Shown one piece after another: positions 22,609 through 35,566 of a stretch of 64,000 nucleotides of DNA. Source of the stretch: Diogma glabrata. Lineage: Eukaryota > Arthropoda > Insecta > Diptera > Cylindrotomidae. Both the position numbers and the translations under genes were made by a program. The DNA lies in the NCBI GenBank assembly GCA_963693315.1, contig OY856186.1:92813417-92877416 (forward strand), given 5' to 3'. Every line of letters begins with the position of its first letter. The first letter of the stretch is position 1. The notes under the pieces are model-generated. The model had not been told where the DNA came from and did no database searches. It saw nothing but the letters and a program-made list of their open reading frames with translations.

Positions 22609-23240
22609 ATGACTTTAATACACAACATTGCCAATGCTTCTGTGGCTGGAGATATTATGCCGTTGCACGATTTATTAATATTCAAGAAGGCTTTTATGTG
22701 TAAGTTTTTACCCCAAGAAATTTACAAAAATTTACCGGCCCAATTGAGTGAGGCTTGTTGTATTTATAAAGATGCCCTGCTAGGAAATTGATTTATTTTT
22801 CTGATTACTCGTTTTTTCTGTTGAATGAAAATTTTTAGAGTTGGAGTAGTGTTTTCCTGATATTTTCTAATAAACCAAGTGACAAGATCTAAACTAGAAC
22901 TAGTAAATAAGTGTTAAGTTACTAGACTAATCTACTTTAAAAAGCTTTTTCTTCTGCGCAGATATCCCAATTGGTAGTACGACTGCTATACATCGTCCGC
23001 TATTGAACTATTTGGATTGGCACCCAATTTAACAAATTCTATGCATGCGAAAAAGTGTGTTTTTCGGAACCATCAATTGGACATCTAGGGGCTGTCTTTA
23101 AAGTCAACAGAACGTAGACTATTATCCTCTATTCAACACTTACGGCAAGGTCTTGTAGATAACATTCGAATTCCAGGATATCTGGTAGAAGCTTGCAATA
23201 ATCAATGTTTACAACAAAAATACAGAATTAAGTACTAAAA
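22609..23240 (+). other. Unidentified coding-like segments
   Basis: A 60-residue frame (22609-22791) encodes HDLLIFKKAFMCKFLPQEIY and a segment near 23087-23238 encodes ERRLLSSIQHLRQGLVDNIR. Both look protein-like in composition, compared with the AT-rich background, but I recognise no family and no splice pair joins them convincingly. They may be pieces of an unlisted transposon ORF. Confidence 0.3.
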
Positions 23241-26200
23241 TGCAAGGGTTGTATGATACTGATTGTTATATGTATTAAAGCCTTGCTTAAATTTGCTTTT
23301 TAAATATTTTGATTTTTGATTATTCTCTAGATTCGAATATTTAACCAACTGTTTCATCATAATAAATTTGGAAGTGTAAAATTTGATAAATCGGTATATT
23401 AAATATGTTGAGCCCATTTAAAGGTTGAAATTGTTTATTTACCATCAAGCTCAAATATTAGACTTGCAAGCAAAATTAACTCCCACGAGTCCTTAGTTAT
23501 GCAAACATTTTGTCTATCACTTCACACAATGCCCTGAGGAATTATTCGAAATAATATATTTTGTTATTTCATAATATAAGCAATATTATTTTTGCTGCAG
23601 CTAAGGAAATAAACTGAAATTTCGTTACTGTCATTGTTGATCTAATTTTCTCTTGTTTTATTATTTGCTGCCTGAAGAGTTTGTTGAAGAGACTATATGT
23701 ATATTGTATATAATCTTATCATTCAAATAATATAAGACGATAGATCTTGCTTTCTTATTACATTTTCTTTTTTGACATGAAAATTATATTCGTATCTCCT
23801 TATTCAACATCACTCAACAACATATTTCCTAAAAGTAAAACGTAAACATAAAATATTTTCATTTGTTTAAATCATCAAAGAAAATAATAACTTCGTACTT
23901 TCAACTAAATAGAAAACATGGTAAAAGCTAGTAATAATGTTAAATCGAAAATCTCAATAATCTTTCGTCACTAATTTTTAACCATACGTCGTTATCTTAA
24001 ACAAGGTACATATTGTGTTATTTATTTCGTGATACAATGAAGCCCACAATCGAGAAAATTTGAGTCATGTAATTTACTGGGATTATAGTAATTTAATGCC
24101 AGGATTGTTTTGTTCTTTTAAACATGCATGCTATGTAAATAATTTCAATTTTATTTTTCTCATTCAATTTTGGTTTTCTTGACAAGAAGGTGAACCAAAT
24201 TCTGATGCGAAGATATCTCTTGTGCCCTTAAAATTGTTTCGTTTTGTAACATATTTTTCGAGAATTTCACCGTCCTATGATTTAAATAAATTAACATAAT
24301 CTGTTTAAAATCCAATAAAATCAAAATGTTTTTTTTTGCTCTTCATTATGTCGAGATGAAGAAAAAATATAAAGTAAAGCGGACAACAAACACCTCACCA
24401 ATATAATTTGGTATTATCGTTTACGTTCACCTTAAATTTATTTTTATGGATATCGGTTTGTTTAAAACATTATTCAATTTCAATGTTTCAACGTAATACT
24501 AAAACGTTAGTCCGCAATTGAAAAAGGATGTTTACTTTAAATATTTGAGTGAATTTAAAATTTAATGGGGATGAAATTTGTGAATAAATCGAGTTTGAAG
24601 TGGTTTTTGATTTGAATTTGAATAGAAAAAAAATTAATCAAAGAATGAGTTTTATCTGGAGAACATATTAGTTATTTATTTTATAATGGTATACCTATAA
24701 TGAATAGCAATAAGCTATGTTAACAATGGGTAACATGATATTATGCTAACATTATGCGACTAACATTATGCTGGGGCCGAAATATGGATCAGACTTCACT
24801 TTCTCTACCACAAAATGGCATAAGTTCAGGCAATCTGATTAGGTCCCGATTAGGAATGTAACGGTGAGAAAGGGAAAAGGTTTGAATAAACAAAATAACT
24901 AAGTTCACCCTAATCCGATCTAGATCAGGACATGACATGTGTCCAAGATCAACATGAGAAAATTAGAAGTTAGAATTAATTGATAAATAACCTAACCATT
25001 GATTTGATTTACTTTGTTTGTATTTAAAACTTTACTTTTGATTTTTAATTGTAGCAATCACAAAACATTAAATATTGTTAACTTCTTTGTTTTTTGCGAA
25101 TATAGAAAGTTTAACTGCGAAAATTGTAATAATTGTAATAAAAATTTATATTAGCGATTATTAAATTCTAATTATTTAAAACTTAAAACTGCTAGAATTT
25201 AATGTTTGAAAATCATAATGAAAACCTTCAATTATACAAAGTTTGTGAAGATTTTTCTCATATTTGAAATTCCTTCTCTGATTTGGAACAGATGAAACAA
25301 TCTTCAACAAAAGATTCAACATACATGAATTACAAAACCGTCGGATTAATAATTCTTCAGCGTTTTCATAGGCAACTTTAGTTTATTTAATCAAAAGACG
25401 TATTGAAATATGGGTCATTTTAGAGTATCGTCAAAATTCATTAACTTTTGGCAAAATAAAAATTTTAGCATGCAATCGTTAAACATCGAAACAAAATTAT
25501 TATAATCAAAATAATTGAAATTAAAAAAAATGTCATTCAATTCGATTTGCCTCGGATTGCCTCGGATGAACCCATTTGGAATGCTATGTCTTAAACTAAA
25601 ATAACTTCTGCTAAGTAAAAAAATAGTCATTTGACTTACGAATTACGTTTATTTGCATTGGCGTAGTAAATATTTCGAAAAAGTCAAATATGTATTTTCC
25701 TTCTGGTAAGAGTGGCTGGTCAAAATGTGAGCGGGTATAGTGTTGTAAAATGTGGAAAGTAAAATGTATAAAAAGCAAACACCAACTGTCAAACAGGCTG
25801 AAAAAATTGTAGCCATAATATTTTGAAATTTCGTGTACATTTTTCTTATAGAAAATAGTCCTGCTCCTGAATCAAGATAAAAAAATTACATATCGTATTA
25901 TCTCAAAACTCATTTACTTCTTCAGTTAAATGACAACTCTAACGAATCATTAATTCTTGGCGTAATATTTAAATTCATCATTTCTATTAAACCAACATCA
26001 GTTTTTATTCGTTTTGGTCTTGTAATCTTAACAACATGAATTTACATAAGAAAATTTTGTTTAAAAGTAAATATTAACGTGAGTTGTGAATATAAAACAA
26101 AACATAATGATAAGTGTGAAACAGAGATTTTAAGATTTAAATTTTTCCTAAAGTTATCATTATGTAATTTACCTTACAGACTTAACCTACTTGCCAAAAA

Positions 26201-28234
26201 TTATTTAAGAATATATGAAGTATATTATGGCAATTTTTTGAGATATGAAATCTAAATTGAATGGAGGATGTGGTAATTGTATGAAAATTAGGATAATAAC
26301 TTTTTTTTACGTATGGGTATAGAAAGGATTTAATTTAAAAGGATAAACCTTTTATTTTAAAATTTTATGTTTTGTACCTCTTATATTGTAATACATACAT
26401 ACAAGAAAAATGTTAGAAATCGTGTAAAGTAAATTTAATTTTAGAGAACCAATTTTGCGTATGTAGAGGAAGGGAAGGCTGTCCCAAAGAACACTTAAAA
26501 CTTTTATCGTAGCTAAGGTGTTCGAATTTCTGTAAACAATGTTCACAGCTACCGTTACTTATAATTTTATAAAGTTATAAAATTAAATTATTGTGAAAAG
26601 AAAATAATAATTTGTGTTTTGTACCAAATCAATATATTTAGCATTAGCGTTTTCCATCGATTCCAAGAAGGAAAGACCCCAGTACATTTTCTTAAAATTG
26701 GTATTGGCAGGGGGAGTGGGTGGTAGGGGAGAGGGAAAAGCAAGGAATTTGCCTGTTTTGAATATCTGAGTCTCCTAAAATTCATTATTATATTATTTGT
26801 TCGTTCGAATCTTGGGGGTTGTTTCTGAAATATTTATTTCGTTAAGCTAATTTATATAATTTTAAAAAGCGTCAAGAAAATATTGGTTTTTAGACAAACA
26901 TCTTTTAAATATTTTAGTGCTTATTTTTTCACATAATGAATATTCTACTTTCAGTAGTTTTAACCAACTGTTTATTTTTAAAACCCAAAAATGTATAAAA
27001 AACAATAAAATTGAACGGAATTAAAACTTTTGAATGCAAAAATAGATTTTTTCTACTACCCAACTTAAAAAATCTACTTTCGATGTTTGTTCATTGCATC
27101 GAAAATTTCTTTTTCGTCACCAGTGATAATAAAACCTATACAAATTACTTTCGTACCTAGTGACGAAAGTAATTTTTTAAAAGCCATCTATTTTCTAATT
27201 TCTTAACTAGAATAAATCATCCTGGACGGGTGTTCTAGGAGAGAATCAATTAATTGAATGAAATAATTTTGTTAGTGTTAATTTGTCTTTCTTGGGAAGA
27301 CGACGTTTATTAATTTTAGAATTATTTACGGACAATTTACATTAAAAATGTAAAAATAATATAATAGTTAGCTATATAAGATTCACATATTGTTTTTAAA
27401 TAGTATGGTAACAAACAGTTGGTGTTAAGATATTTTTAAAAAAATTATTTCACCTATTTATTTAAGAAAAACGAAAAAAAATATTTATTTGCATAAAATA
27501 TTTTACGTTGTTTTAAAATATATCAGGAATTTACGTAACGACATCCCCATCCAAAAACTAAATCAAAACTTTGGTATTTTTTGTATTAAATTTCTAGATA
27601 TTACGATGTGTGAATTCATAGGATGAGAGAATATTTCGTCAACATCTAAATCAATCAAAACTGTTGTTTTTATTTTAGAAATAATAATAAAGTTTTTAAA
27701 TTTGATTTTGTTTATTAGAAAACCGTCTTTAGTTATAAGCCTACTATAGACGCGAAATGCAAAAAACAATAAACCTTTAAAGATATGTTATTTAATGATT
27801 TTAGGGACTTTATAGACCAAATAGAATAAATTTATAGAATTTTGTAGTGTATAAATAGAATAAATATATGTATATGTATGCAGTTGATTTTTTTGTACCA
27901 AAGGACAATCAGGCTTGTAACTACAGACGGTTTTATTTATAACAGAAATCGGATAATTTATTCATATTGAGTCATCTGTATTTTAATAGCAGAAATATAA
28001 ATTTAAAGATTTGTTTGGATGTTTATATGTTTTAAAATTTGAATTGTATGTAATTTTAAATGAAAATGCTTAATAATTAATAATAATTTTTTAAAAAGTA
28101 ATAGAAAAAGTACAGTTTTCTACTCGCCAAAAATCATATTTTGAATCTCGCGACCATTACCGACCTCGGCTATCGCCTCGGCTGATAAACTGTCCTCTCG
28201 CTTCAAAATATGTTGTTTTCGGCATCGTTGAAAA
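23241..28234. other. About 5 kb of AT-rich DNA, no gene seen
   Basis: Only short, low-complexity frames. 24770-24960 is less AT-rich (GATCAGACTTCAC, CTGATTAGGTCCCGATTAGG) and vaguely resembles 54430-54520 (AGTCCGAATCAGGTACTGG). A short inverted ACTTTCG/CGAAAGT pair lies at 27149-27177, and a GACCTCGGCTATCGCCTCGG motif at about 28163. Confidence 0.45.
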
Positions 28235-28750
28235 ATATACTATTTTATTCGCCTATATATTAAAGTGTTACTTTATTACTGTGATTTGCGGCCTTAAAGT
28301 GTCACTTTTTAACCATATATTTTGTTAACATATAGCTACGTCCAAAAAGTAAAAAACATTTGTATTTGTTTAAATTCTATGAAAAATAGAAATTTTTATC
28401 AAAGCAACCCTTAAATTCAAAATTTCATAATTCAATTAAAATAGTTGTTATCATTTGTTGTCATAGTTATAAAATAATTTGGAAAAAATAACAAATATTT
28501 TGTCAAAGGTAACTTGTTCCATATATTTTTCTTTCAAAATTTATGCAAATTTATAATTTTAATTTAGAATAAACATTTTTTTTTAAATATTTTGCTTGCG
28601 GCAAAAAAAAAATAGTATATGATGCACGGACGTAAGCTACATATTTTGAACTTAATGTGGGTGCAAATCTCGGCTAGCGCCTCGATTTGCAAACTCCACA
28701 TACGTCCAAAATCTTTAGCTTTACGTCCTAGCATCATAATGTACTATTTT
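28235..28750 (-). mobile_element. Dispersed repeat A, copy 2 (inverted)
   Basis: Reverse-complement counterpart of 20324-20788, about 50 bp longer. Extra sequence around 28665-28700 includes CTCGGCTAGCGCCTCG, absent from copy 1 at the equivalent place. Both copies end with the same terminal sequence. Confidence 0.72.
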
Positions 28751-29383
28751 TAATATATGTATAGATATTCATTTTGTTTTTATATTTATTTTTCTACATG
28801 TCCTCTATAAAAATCTAAATCAATGTTAGTTCTACTCGCAAAACCAAGCATCGAAAACTTTATCTTCGTCCTCAGTGAATGAAGTAATGAAGAGTTTGTA
28901 TATGTATATGTTAGAAATTCAATTTCAAGTATAAGAATTATACGGCTAACAAGTTGAACTCTAAACACTACAATTCTTCGGCATTGAAGAGCTTGCTAAA
29001 CTCTCCGGAATAGATCGCTAAACTCTACGTCAGGTTCTTTTTGTACAATAAACTATGATCCAGTCTTGAAAAAATTAGCCCTGACCTGTCTACCTCAAGA
29101 CCAAACTCGTCCATCTTAAAGAAACTTTGATATGCACAACATAGAATGGCTGAAATATTTATCACGTCTTGACGTAGGACGTCATGCTGAAATGATATTT
29201 GTAGACTACCAGAGCTTAACACAAATGACCGAATATCAGATAATACTGAACATTACAACAATTTGTTGGGTCTGTTTCTTATAAACGATACAAGCACAAC
29301 GCAGACAAAAGTTGAACAACCCCTTGGATCATCGGACTGCATCTACTAGTATCAGCAATAATAAAGTTTATATCGCAAAGCCA
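28751..29383. other. Unassigned DNA
   Basis: Two short minus-strand frames (28786-28968, 29025-29222) have no recognisable motif. Less AT-rich around 28980-29220, so a decayed element is possible. Confidence 0.4.
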
Positions 29384-29711
29384 AGTTGTTCCCTTGTTTT
29401 AAGGTCGAACAATGTTGGGACAAGCTTTACAATAAACTTGGTTAAATGTTGTTTTAACCTTTATTACCATTATTATTTTTACACATTGGAACAATATTCA
29501 AATACAATGCTGGCCCAATTCTACCCAGGTAAGCAGAAAGGATTGTTTTTACATTGAGCCAAGCTTGTTTTAAGGTCGAACAATGTTGAGACAAGCTTTA
29601 AAATAAAAATGGTTGAATGTTGTTTCAACCATGATTAATAACCATGTACCAGTACGATTATTATATTTACACATTGGAGTAATATTTAAATACAATGCTA
29701 GGCCAATTCTA
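29384..29711. repeat. 171-bp tandem duplication
   Basis: Two direct copies with period 171 (AAGGTCGAACAATGTTG at 29401 and 29572) share several long blocks such as ACAATGTTG(G/A)GACAAGCTTT and TTTACACATTGGA. Each includes short internal inverted pairs such as GGTTAAATGTTGTTTTAACC. Confidence 0.82.
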
Positions 29712-30399
29712 AAACAAATAAATTGAATTCAAAGCTTTTTAATTTTTTATTCAATGCATGTAAGTATAATTCATTTTTGTTCAAAAAACAATAAAAGTAA
29801 ATCAAAGTAATTTATCTAACAAATTAATTAACTTCTTATGACAAAGATATTAATAAAAATTTAAAAGAATTAAATTATAAAATGGATATTTGGACGGGCT
29901 TAGACCGTTTATGAATTGAATTGCATGATTTATGGTTGCCTCGGGTAGGAGCTGCCAGTATTAAACAATAAACCAATACTGGCCCAGTATTGGCGAGCCA
30001 AGCCTTGGCTAGTTAACATTGGTTTCAGTCTGGGCCAGTTGTAAATGCCTAGACTAAACCAACATTCAGTTGATTATGTTACGCATTATGCACTAGTCTA
30101 ATGTAGTGTAAACATGTGCAAGCCATATTAAATTTTTCTCTAATTTTATATATGTTACTCTTTCCACAACTTCTTTCCACACATTTAAAGGATGTCTGGA
30201 AAAAAATTGGTTTGGTAGACATGGCCCAAGTCTTATTTGCCAGACTTGGTCCAAGCTTGGTTTGCCAGACTTGGCCCAAGGACATCAGTCCACACTTAGC
30301 TCAAGCTTGAGCCGTTTGCAAATATTAAGTCTGGCCCAAACTCCAAAAGCTGTGGTGCAGGCTGGACCTAGGTCTGGCCACTTAGCCTTTTCTTACCCG
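29712..30399. repeat. Cluster of TTGGCCCAAG-type palindromic motifs
   Basis: Variants of GCCAGACTTGGCCCAAG and AAGCTTGG recur at 29975-30060, 30215-30300 and 30330-30385, in both orientations. Short open frames here (30079-30310, both strands) are by-products. It is probably part of the same repeat family as the preceding tandem pair. Confidence 0.55.
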
Positions 30400-31438
30400 G
30401 GTATTGTAATGGAATTCCCTTATATATTGTAAATTTGTTGGTTAAGGTCCATCATTGCACTGAAGAAGGCCTTCTATACATTGATCTTAAAAATATAAAA
30501 ATGCTAAAATTTCGACCACTTGATTTAATTTTCAAAAATGACGAAACCCAAAAGCATCTTTTCTTACTTTTTTTTGATTAAGAAAGATTTAGCATTAAAC
30601 CCAACATACTTTACATACTAAAATAACAGACTGGTGTTTTGTTTTGTTGACAAAAAATCTCCATTTGAGTATTAACTAACCTAAAATGTGCCAGGTCTGG
30701 ATTTTTTTTGTTTTAATCATTTAATAATTTTCTCTTGAGTTATTGTTATGAGTAGTATTTGACGTTTTCACTACAGTAGTGTTTTTGCTTAAAATGATTA
30801 CAGGACTCAGATCTGAACCAGTTGCTAGTCGCCAATGTGTAATGAGCAGCAGTTGGTTCAGGATCATACAATAACAATCATGAAATTCCGAAGTGTCGCG
30901 CGCCTATAGAGTGGTTTCCGGTCATACTCAGTTTGTGAGTTCGGATCTACGTCTTTAGCTCATTGCAAAAGCTGAAATTCATGCAATAAGTTAATTCATG
31001 TCAAAAAGAAACGGAATCAAAGGTGCAAAAAAAGGAAGCTGTCGGACCCAAAACCAGAGGAATATCATTTTATTTATATAAATAATTTTTACGCACCTGT
31101 CGGTTGATTAACATAATCGTAATAAAAAAAAAGATGCAAAACAAAAATGAGCAGTGGGTCATTGAAAGTTATCGTAACATAAAAAAATTGAATCCAATTA
31201 ATTAAAAATGCCACGGTCTCAATCAACATGAGAAAATTTAAGATAATCCAGGGCTAAAATTATTTTTTATTACACTATGTATAAACACACATCAAATTTA
31301 TTAGTATTCATTACGAAACTATGTGTAAATAGAATTTAATTATATTATTTATTTATCCATGTTCCGTTCAATCATTATTTTTTTAACTTATTATACAAGA
31401 AAAATTGAATTACAATAGAAATTTACATTACATAAAAT
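30400..31438. other. AT-rich DNA, no gene seen
   Basis: Nothing recognisable; a less AT-rich patch at 30800-30960 has no open frame of interest. Confidence 0.45.
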
Positions 31439-32938
31439 AGTCCAGTAACTTTGTCGCCTGAGAGTATGGGGTAGTATGCGTCAAATCCGGTAGTTCTGAT
31501 TTTTTACAGACTTGTTAATGATGTTAGCTTAATGAATAATCCAAGTTTGTGACCTCGAGCGCCGAACGAAACTTCGTCAAAAATCGAAAAAACCGCGAAA
31601 AAAATGTTATTTTTTAAACTTTTGGCGATTTTAACCCTAAAGGACTAGTTTTTTCTTTAACCTTTCTTTTGACATTTTTAAATTAAACTAAATTTGCTAC
31701 AATATGATACTAAAACTGTCTCTGTAGACCCAATAGTTTCCGAGATTAAGCCTTTCAAAGTTTATCACTTTTTTCGAACTTCGCAATTGTTTGCAATATA
31801 CCTTTGTAGAGTTTTCTACATCCCTGTCCTAATAATTGTATTAATAAATATATGTGTGTGGTGGCCGATGAGAAAAGAAGATTATGTAACTGTACCTAAT
31901 CATTTTTGTGGTTGCAGTAGCAGATATCCCAGAAGGTGACGATCTCTCCGATGTCGAAATGGAGGATGACTTGTGGGCACAAGATGTCGACAATTCATCA
32001 CCATCCCCTGATGGGGATATGCTATCCCGATACGTCAATCCAGATACGGACGAACCTCAAGCGGGACCTTCCAAGAGGGCTAAATTAATTTGATTTTTTG
32101 ATGTTGAATATTACTCAATTTCCTAACAAATAAACTTTCTAGCTTTTGTTGAACTTATCTTTTTTACTTCATTATTCGTAGTTTAGATTAAACATCATCG
32201 TTCACACTTCTCATTTTCTTTTTTAAAATCCCATCATAAAAGTACATACAAAAATTCATTTGGAACGAAATAATTGCAAAAAGTTGCAAAGTTAAAAAAA
32301 AATTCTAAACTTTGAAAGGCTTAATCTCGGAAACTATTGGGTCTACAGAGACAGTTCTCCTATCATATTGTAGCAAATTTAGTTTACTATAACGTCCTAA
32401 GAAAAGTTGAAGAAAAAAATAGTCCTTTAGGGTTATAATCGCCAAAATTTGAAGAAAAAAAAAACCCGATTTTTTCGCGGTTTTTTCGATTTTTAACGAA
32501 GTTGCGTTCGGAACTCGAGGTCACAAACTTGGATTATTTATTAGGCCAACATTATAAACAAGTCTGCAAAAAATCAGAACTACAGGATTTGACGCATACT
32601 GTGATGTATAAAGTTACTGGACTAAAACTTTGAAAGGCTTAATCTCGGAAACTGTTGGTTCTACAGAGACAGTTCTCCTATCATATTGTAGCAAATTTAG
32701 TCTACTTTAAAAACGTCATAAGAAAAGTTAAAGAAAAAACTAGTCCTTTAGGGTTATAATCGCCAAAATTTTAAAAAATAACGATTTTTCGCGGTTTTTT
32801 CGATTTTCAACGAAGTTGCGTTCGGCGCTCGAGGTCACAAAACTTGGATTATTCATTAGGCCAACATCATAAACAAGTCTGCAAAAAATCAGAACTACCG
32901 GATTTGACGCATACTGCTATGTATAAAGTTACTGGACT
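31439..32938. mobile_element. DNA element with ~320-bp inverted termini, one duplicated
   Basis: The left arm 31439-31762 (start AGTCCAGTAACTTTG) is inverted at about 32309-32627 and again, in tandem with period 318, at about 32627-32938 (end AAAGTTACTGGACT). Shared blocks include CTTAATCTCGGAAACT, CTCGAGGTCACAAA and TTTGACGCATACTG. The core, 31763-32308, holds one terminal-exon-like coding piece. No transposase is recognised and no target duplication was found. Confidence 0.8.
31918..32093 (+). pseudogene. Terminal-exon-like ORF inside the long-TIR element
   Basis: A pyrimidine-rich acceptor (TTTTTGTGGTTGCAG, ending 31917) precedes a 58-codon open stretch that is very unlike the flanking AT-rich DNA. 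It encodes an acidic segment (DDLSDVEMEDDLWAQDVDN) and ends with EPQAGPSKRAKLI and a TGA at 32091. An AATAAA polyadenylation signal follows at 32129. This looks like the last exon of a gene: either the end of the element's own transposase gene, or a host exon captured between the inverted termini. The acidic cluster followed by a basic KR patch resembles nuclear proteins generally. I do not recognise the family, and no upstream exon was found within the element. Confidence 0.5.
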
Positions 32939-33599
32939 AAAACGATCTATCTTTAATACAATCGTGCAAATAAATATCAATCTCTGAAGAACAAAACTAA
33001 TTCGTTTTTTGAAAATTATTTATTGATTGTGATTCATTTATTAATCAATTTACATCAATTCACAAATTTTTTTATAACACTTGTTGGAATTTAAAAAAAT
33101 AAACAATTTGTACGATCTTTTATTGTTTGAGTAACGAACTGCCAGAAAATATTATGAAATGGAAAGGACTTTTTTAGCAAAATAAAAATCGTTTTATATT
33201 TATTATAACTCTATGTTTATTTTGTCTTCTTAGGACATCGTCGGGCATTTAACTATTGGCTAACTAGAAATAGTTATATTCCCAATGATGTCCTAAGACG
33301 ATGAATGTACAGTACATTTCGAGTTATCGAAAATATGAAGAGAATTTTATCTTTCGCAACAAAATGAGTGGTTTTTATTATGTTAATGTAATTAAAGTCT
33401 ACTAATATAAATACCAAAAATCCAAATAAGTTATTTACTTGATACACCTAACACCTCTATTCAGCATTAATCGTTATAAAAGATCAACTGATGAAAAACG
33501 TGATCTACACAGGTGAAAAAGTCAAAATTTGAACTTGACCATTTTTGATTGGCATATAAGTAATAAGGACAAAGTATAAAATACTGCTTGTTTTGCTAT
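32939..33599. other. AT-rich DNA with a short hairpin
   Basis: A hairpin with 18-bp arms (TCTTAGGACATCGTCGGG at 33228-33245, complement at 33281-33298, two mismatches) is the only structure seen. Confidence 0.6.
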
Positions 33600-33990
33600 T
33601 TTGTTAAAGTGCATAGTTTGACCATAGGGGGTACCCCAACATGCATGAAAAATGAAAATTCTGTCAATCAGATGTAACTTTGAAAATAAATTGCCCAAGA
33701 ACGGCTATACCGATGTCATCAAACTTTTTTTTGTTTGATAGGTGATCGTCAATCGTTTGAAAAGCATTAATTAATTGTTTTTTTAATTAATTTTAAAATT
33801 AAAATATTAAAAAAACTTTTTTGAAAACGGCGCTAGGGTCGAAGATCAATTGGAATTTAATTTACTTTTTCTTTCTTTGTAAAACAGTTTTTTCTTTACT
33901 CTAAAATATTCCAAATTTACCAAGTTGTATTAATTTGTATTCTGGAGATATTTAATTTTAAAGGTTTTAGTCCGACTAAAATTTCCAGTT
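33600..33990 (-). repeat. Dispersed repeat B, copy 2
   Basis: Counterpart of 21995-22385, reversed for the main block (GGGGGTACCCCAACATGCAT) and not reversed for the TTTTAGTCCGACTAAAAT block at about 33965. It ends beside the Gypsy pol fragment. Confidence 0.7.
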
Positions 33991-34582
33991 AACTTTCATT
34001 GAAAGTAACTGAAAAAGCAGTAAACTTCAAACTTGCGTTGCTTTGAAGGAATGTTAACAATTTCTCGTTATTGGTTTGCGCGTCCGCGATTGTAACATAT
34101 TTAATTTTCTCTGGAATGAAAATTTGATTTATGCGTCACAACGTCGCGGCTACGACACTGTCGGTACCAGAAATATGCTGGATATCAGTGGTGAATTGCG
34201 CAATAAAAACCAGATGTCGAAGCTGACGCAGAAATGTTTTTGAAGATTCTGTTTAGAAGCAAGAATTAGAGGTTTGTGGTCAGTAAATAGTGTAAATTCA
34301 CCACCTTCCACACAGTTGAAAAAGTGAATGCAATTTTTAAAGCAAGTTTCGCTATATGAGTTACGTAAAGCAAGCTGTTATTGAATTGCAAAGCAAATGT
34401 TGCATTAAAATTAATTTTAATCCATATCTACAAACTTGCAACTCTTGAAACATAAGTTATTTTTTTAGAACTTCCAGAACTTTGCATACAACTTGCTACA
34501 ACAATAAATAAATATATAATCGTATTTTGGTGCAAATGTCGTACAAATGTTAACCGAACATGCAGTCATACAAATGTTACCC

Positions 34583-35107
34583 GGGGTATGTTCAAAAACT
34601 TTACTATAGTTAAATATATTTAAATGACATTTAAATGCGGTCGTTCAAAAACGAAATAGTAAAGTTAATATTTTACTATTTGACAGCTGTGTTCGTTCAG
34701 AAACACACTAGTCTCCGTCCACATTTATTAAAAAATTAAATATGCTCTCGAGTAGAGTTAAAAATTAAATACACATATACATAAGCATTAAAATTTGACA
34801 CTGTCAAATTTACAGTTTGAAATTTATTTTGAAATTTTTGTTTGTTGCCATTCCTATGAAAGCATTATTCTATGTAAGTAATATTAATTTGTGCCTATAA
34901 ATTTTAGTTATGTAATTTTTTATTAATTAGTAATTTATGAAAGAATTATTCTGACATACGATTTTGATAGATTGTATTAGTATTTGTGAATATTTTACTT
35001 AATGATCATCGTTCAAAAATTATTTAACTATAGTTATTAAATATTTTAATGCGTTTTTTATTGGTGCATTAAATATTTAACTATAGTAAAGTTTTTTAAC
35101 GTACCCC
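34583..35107. mobile_element. 525-bp MITE inside the Gypsy fragment
   Basis: Termini 34583-34617 and 35073-35107 are 35-bp inverted repeats with few mismatches (GGGGTA…AACTTTACTATAGTTAAATA). Subterminal TTTAACTATAGTTA-like pieces recur at about 35026. No coding sequence. Target duplication is unclear because both edges are C/G runs. Confidence 0.8.
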
Positions 35108-35566
35108 CGATCCTAATAGATTTTATTCTTTGTTTATTTGTTTTGGACTTCATTGTTAGTTGTAATTTTTAGGTTTATGACAAAGCGTCAATGTTTGAAT
35201 TCGTTTTTTGTGGTAAAAGTAATTTGGATTGAAAGTAGATTAAGTTTTGAAATTTCAAAGTGATATATTCTTTTTAAGTTGATTAAGTGTTAATTAAAAT
35301 TATTGGTTAAATTGTGTGTGTAAAAATATAAAATTAAATAAATTAAGAAGTGTGTTTGTCTAACATCTAAAAATACAGAACACAATGGTTGTAGAGATCT
35401 TGTTCCAATAACAATTAAGTTATTGTTTTGTTCCATTAACAATTAAGTCAACCTGGTGGTTGCCCGGTTTCTTCAACAAATTGCTGCACTAGGGCTCCTA
35501 TTGCTGTATCAGATGGGTCGACCATAATTGCTAGTCGAATGACGGATAAGTAAGAAGGCTGGCATT

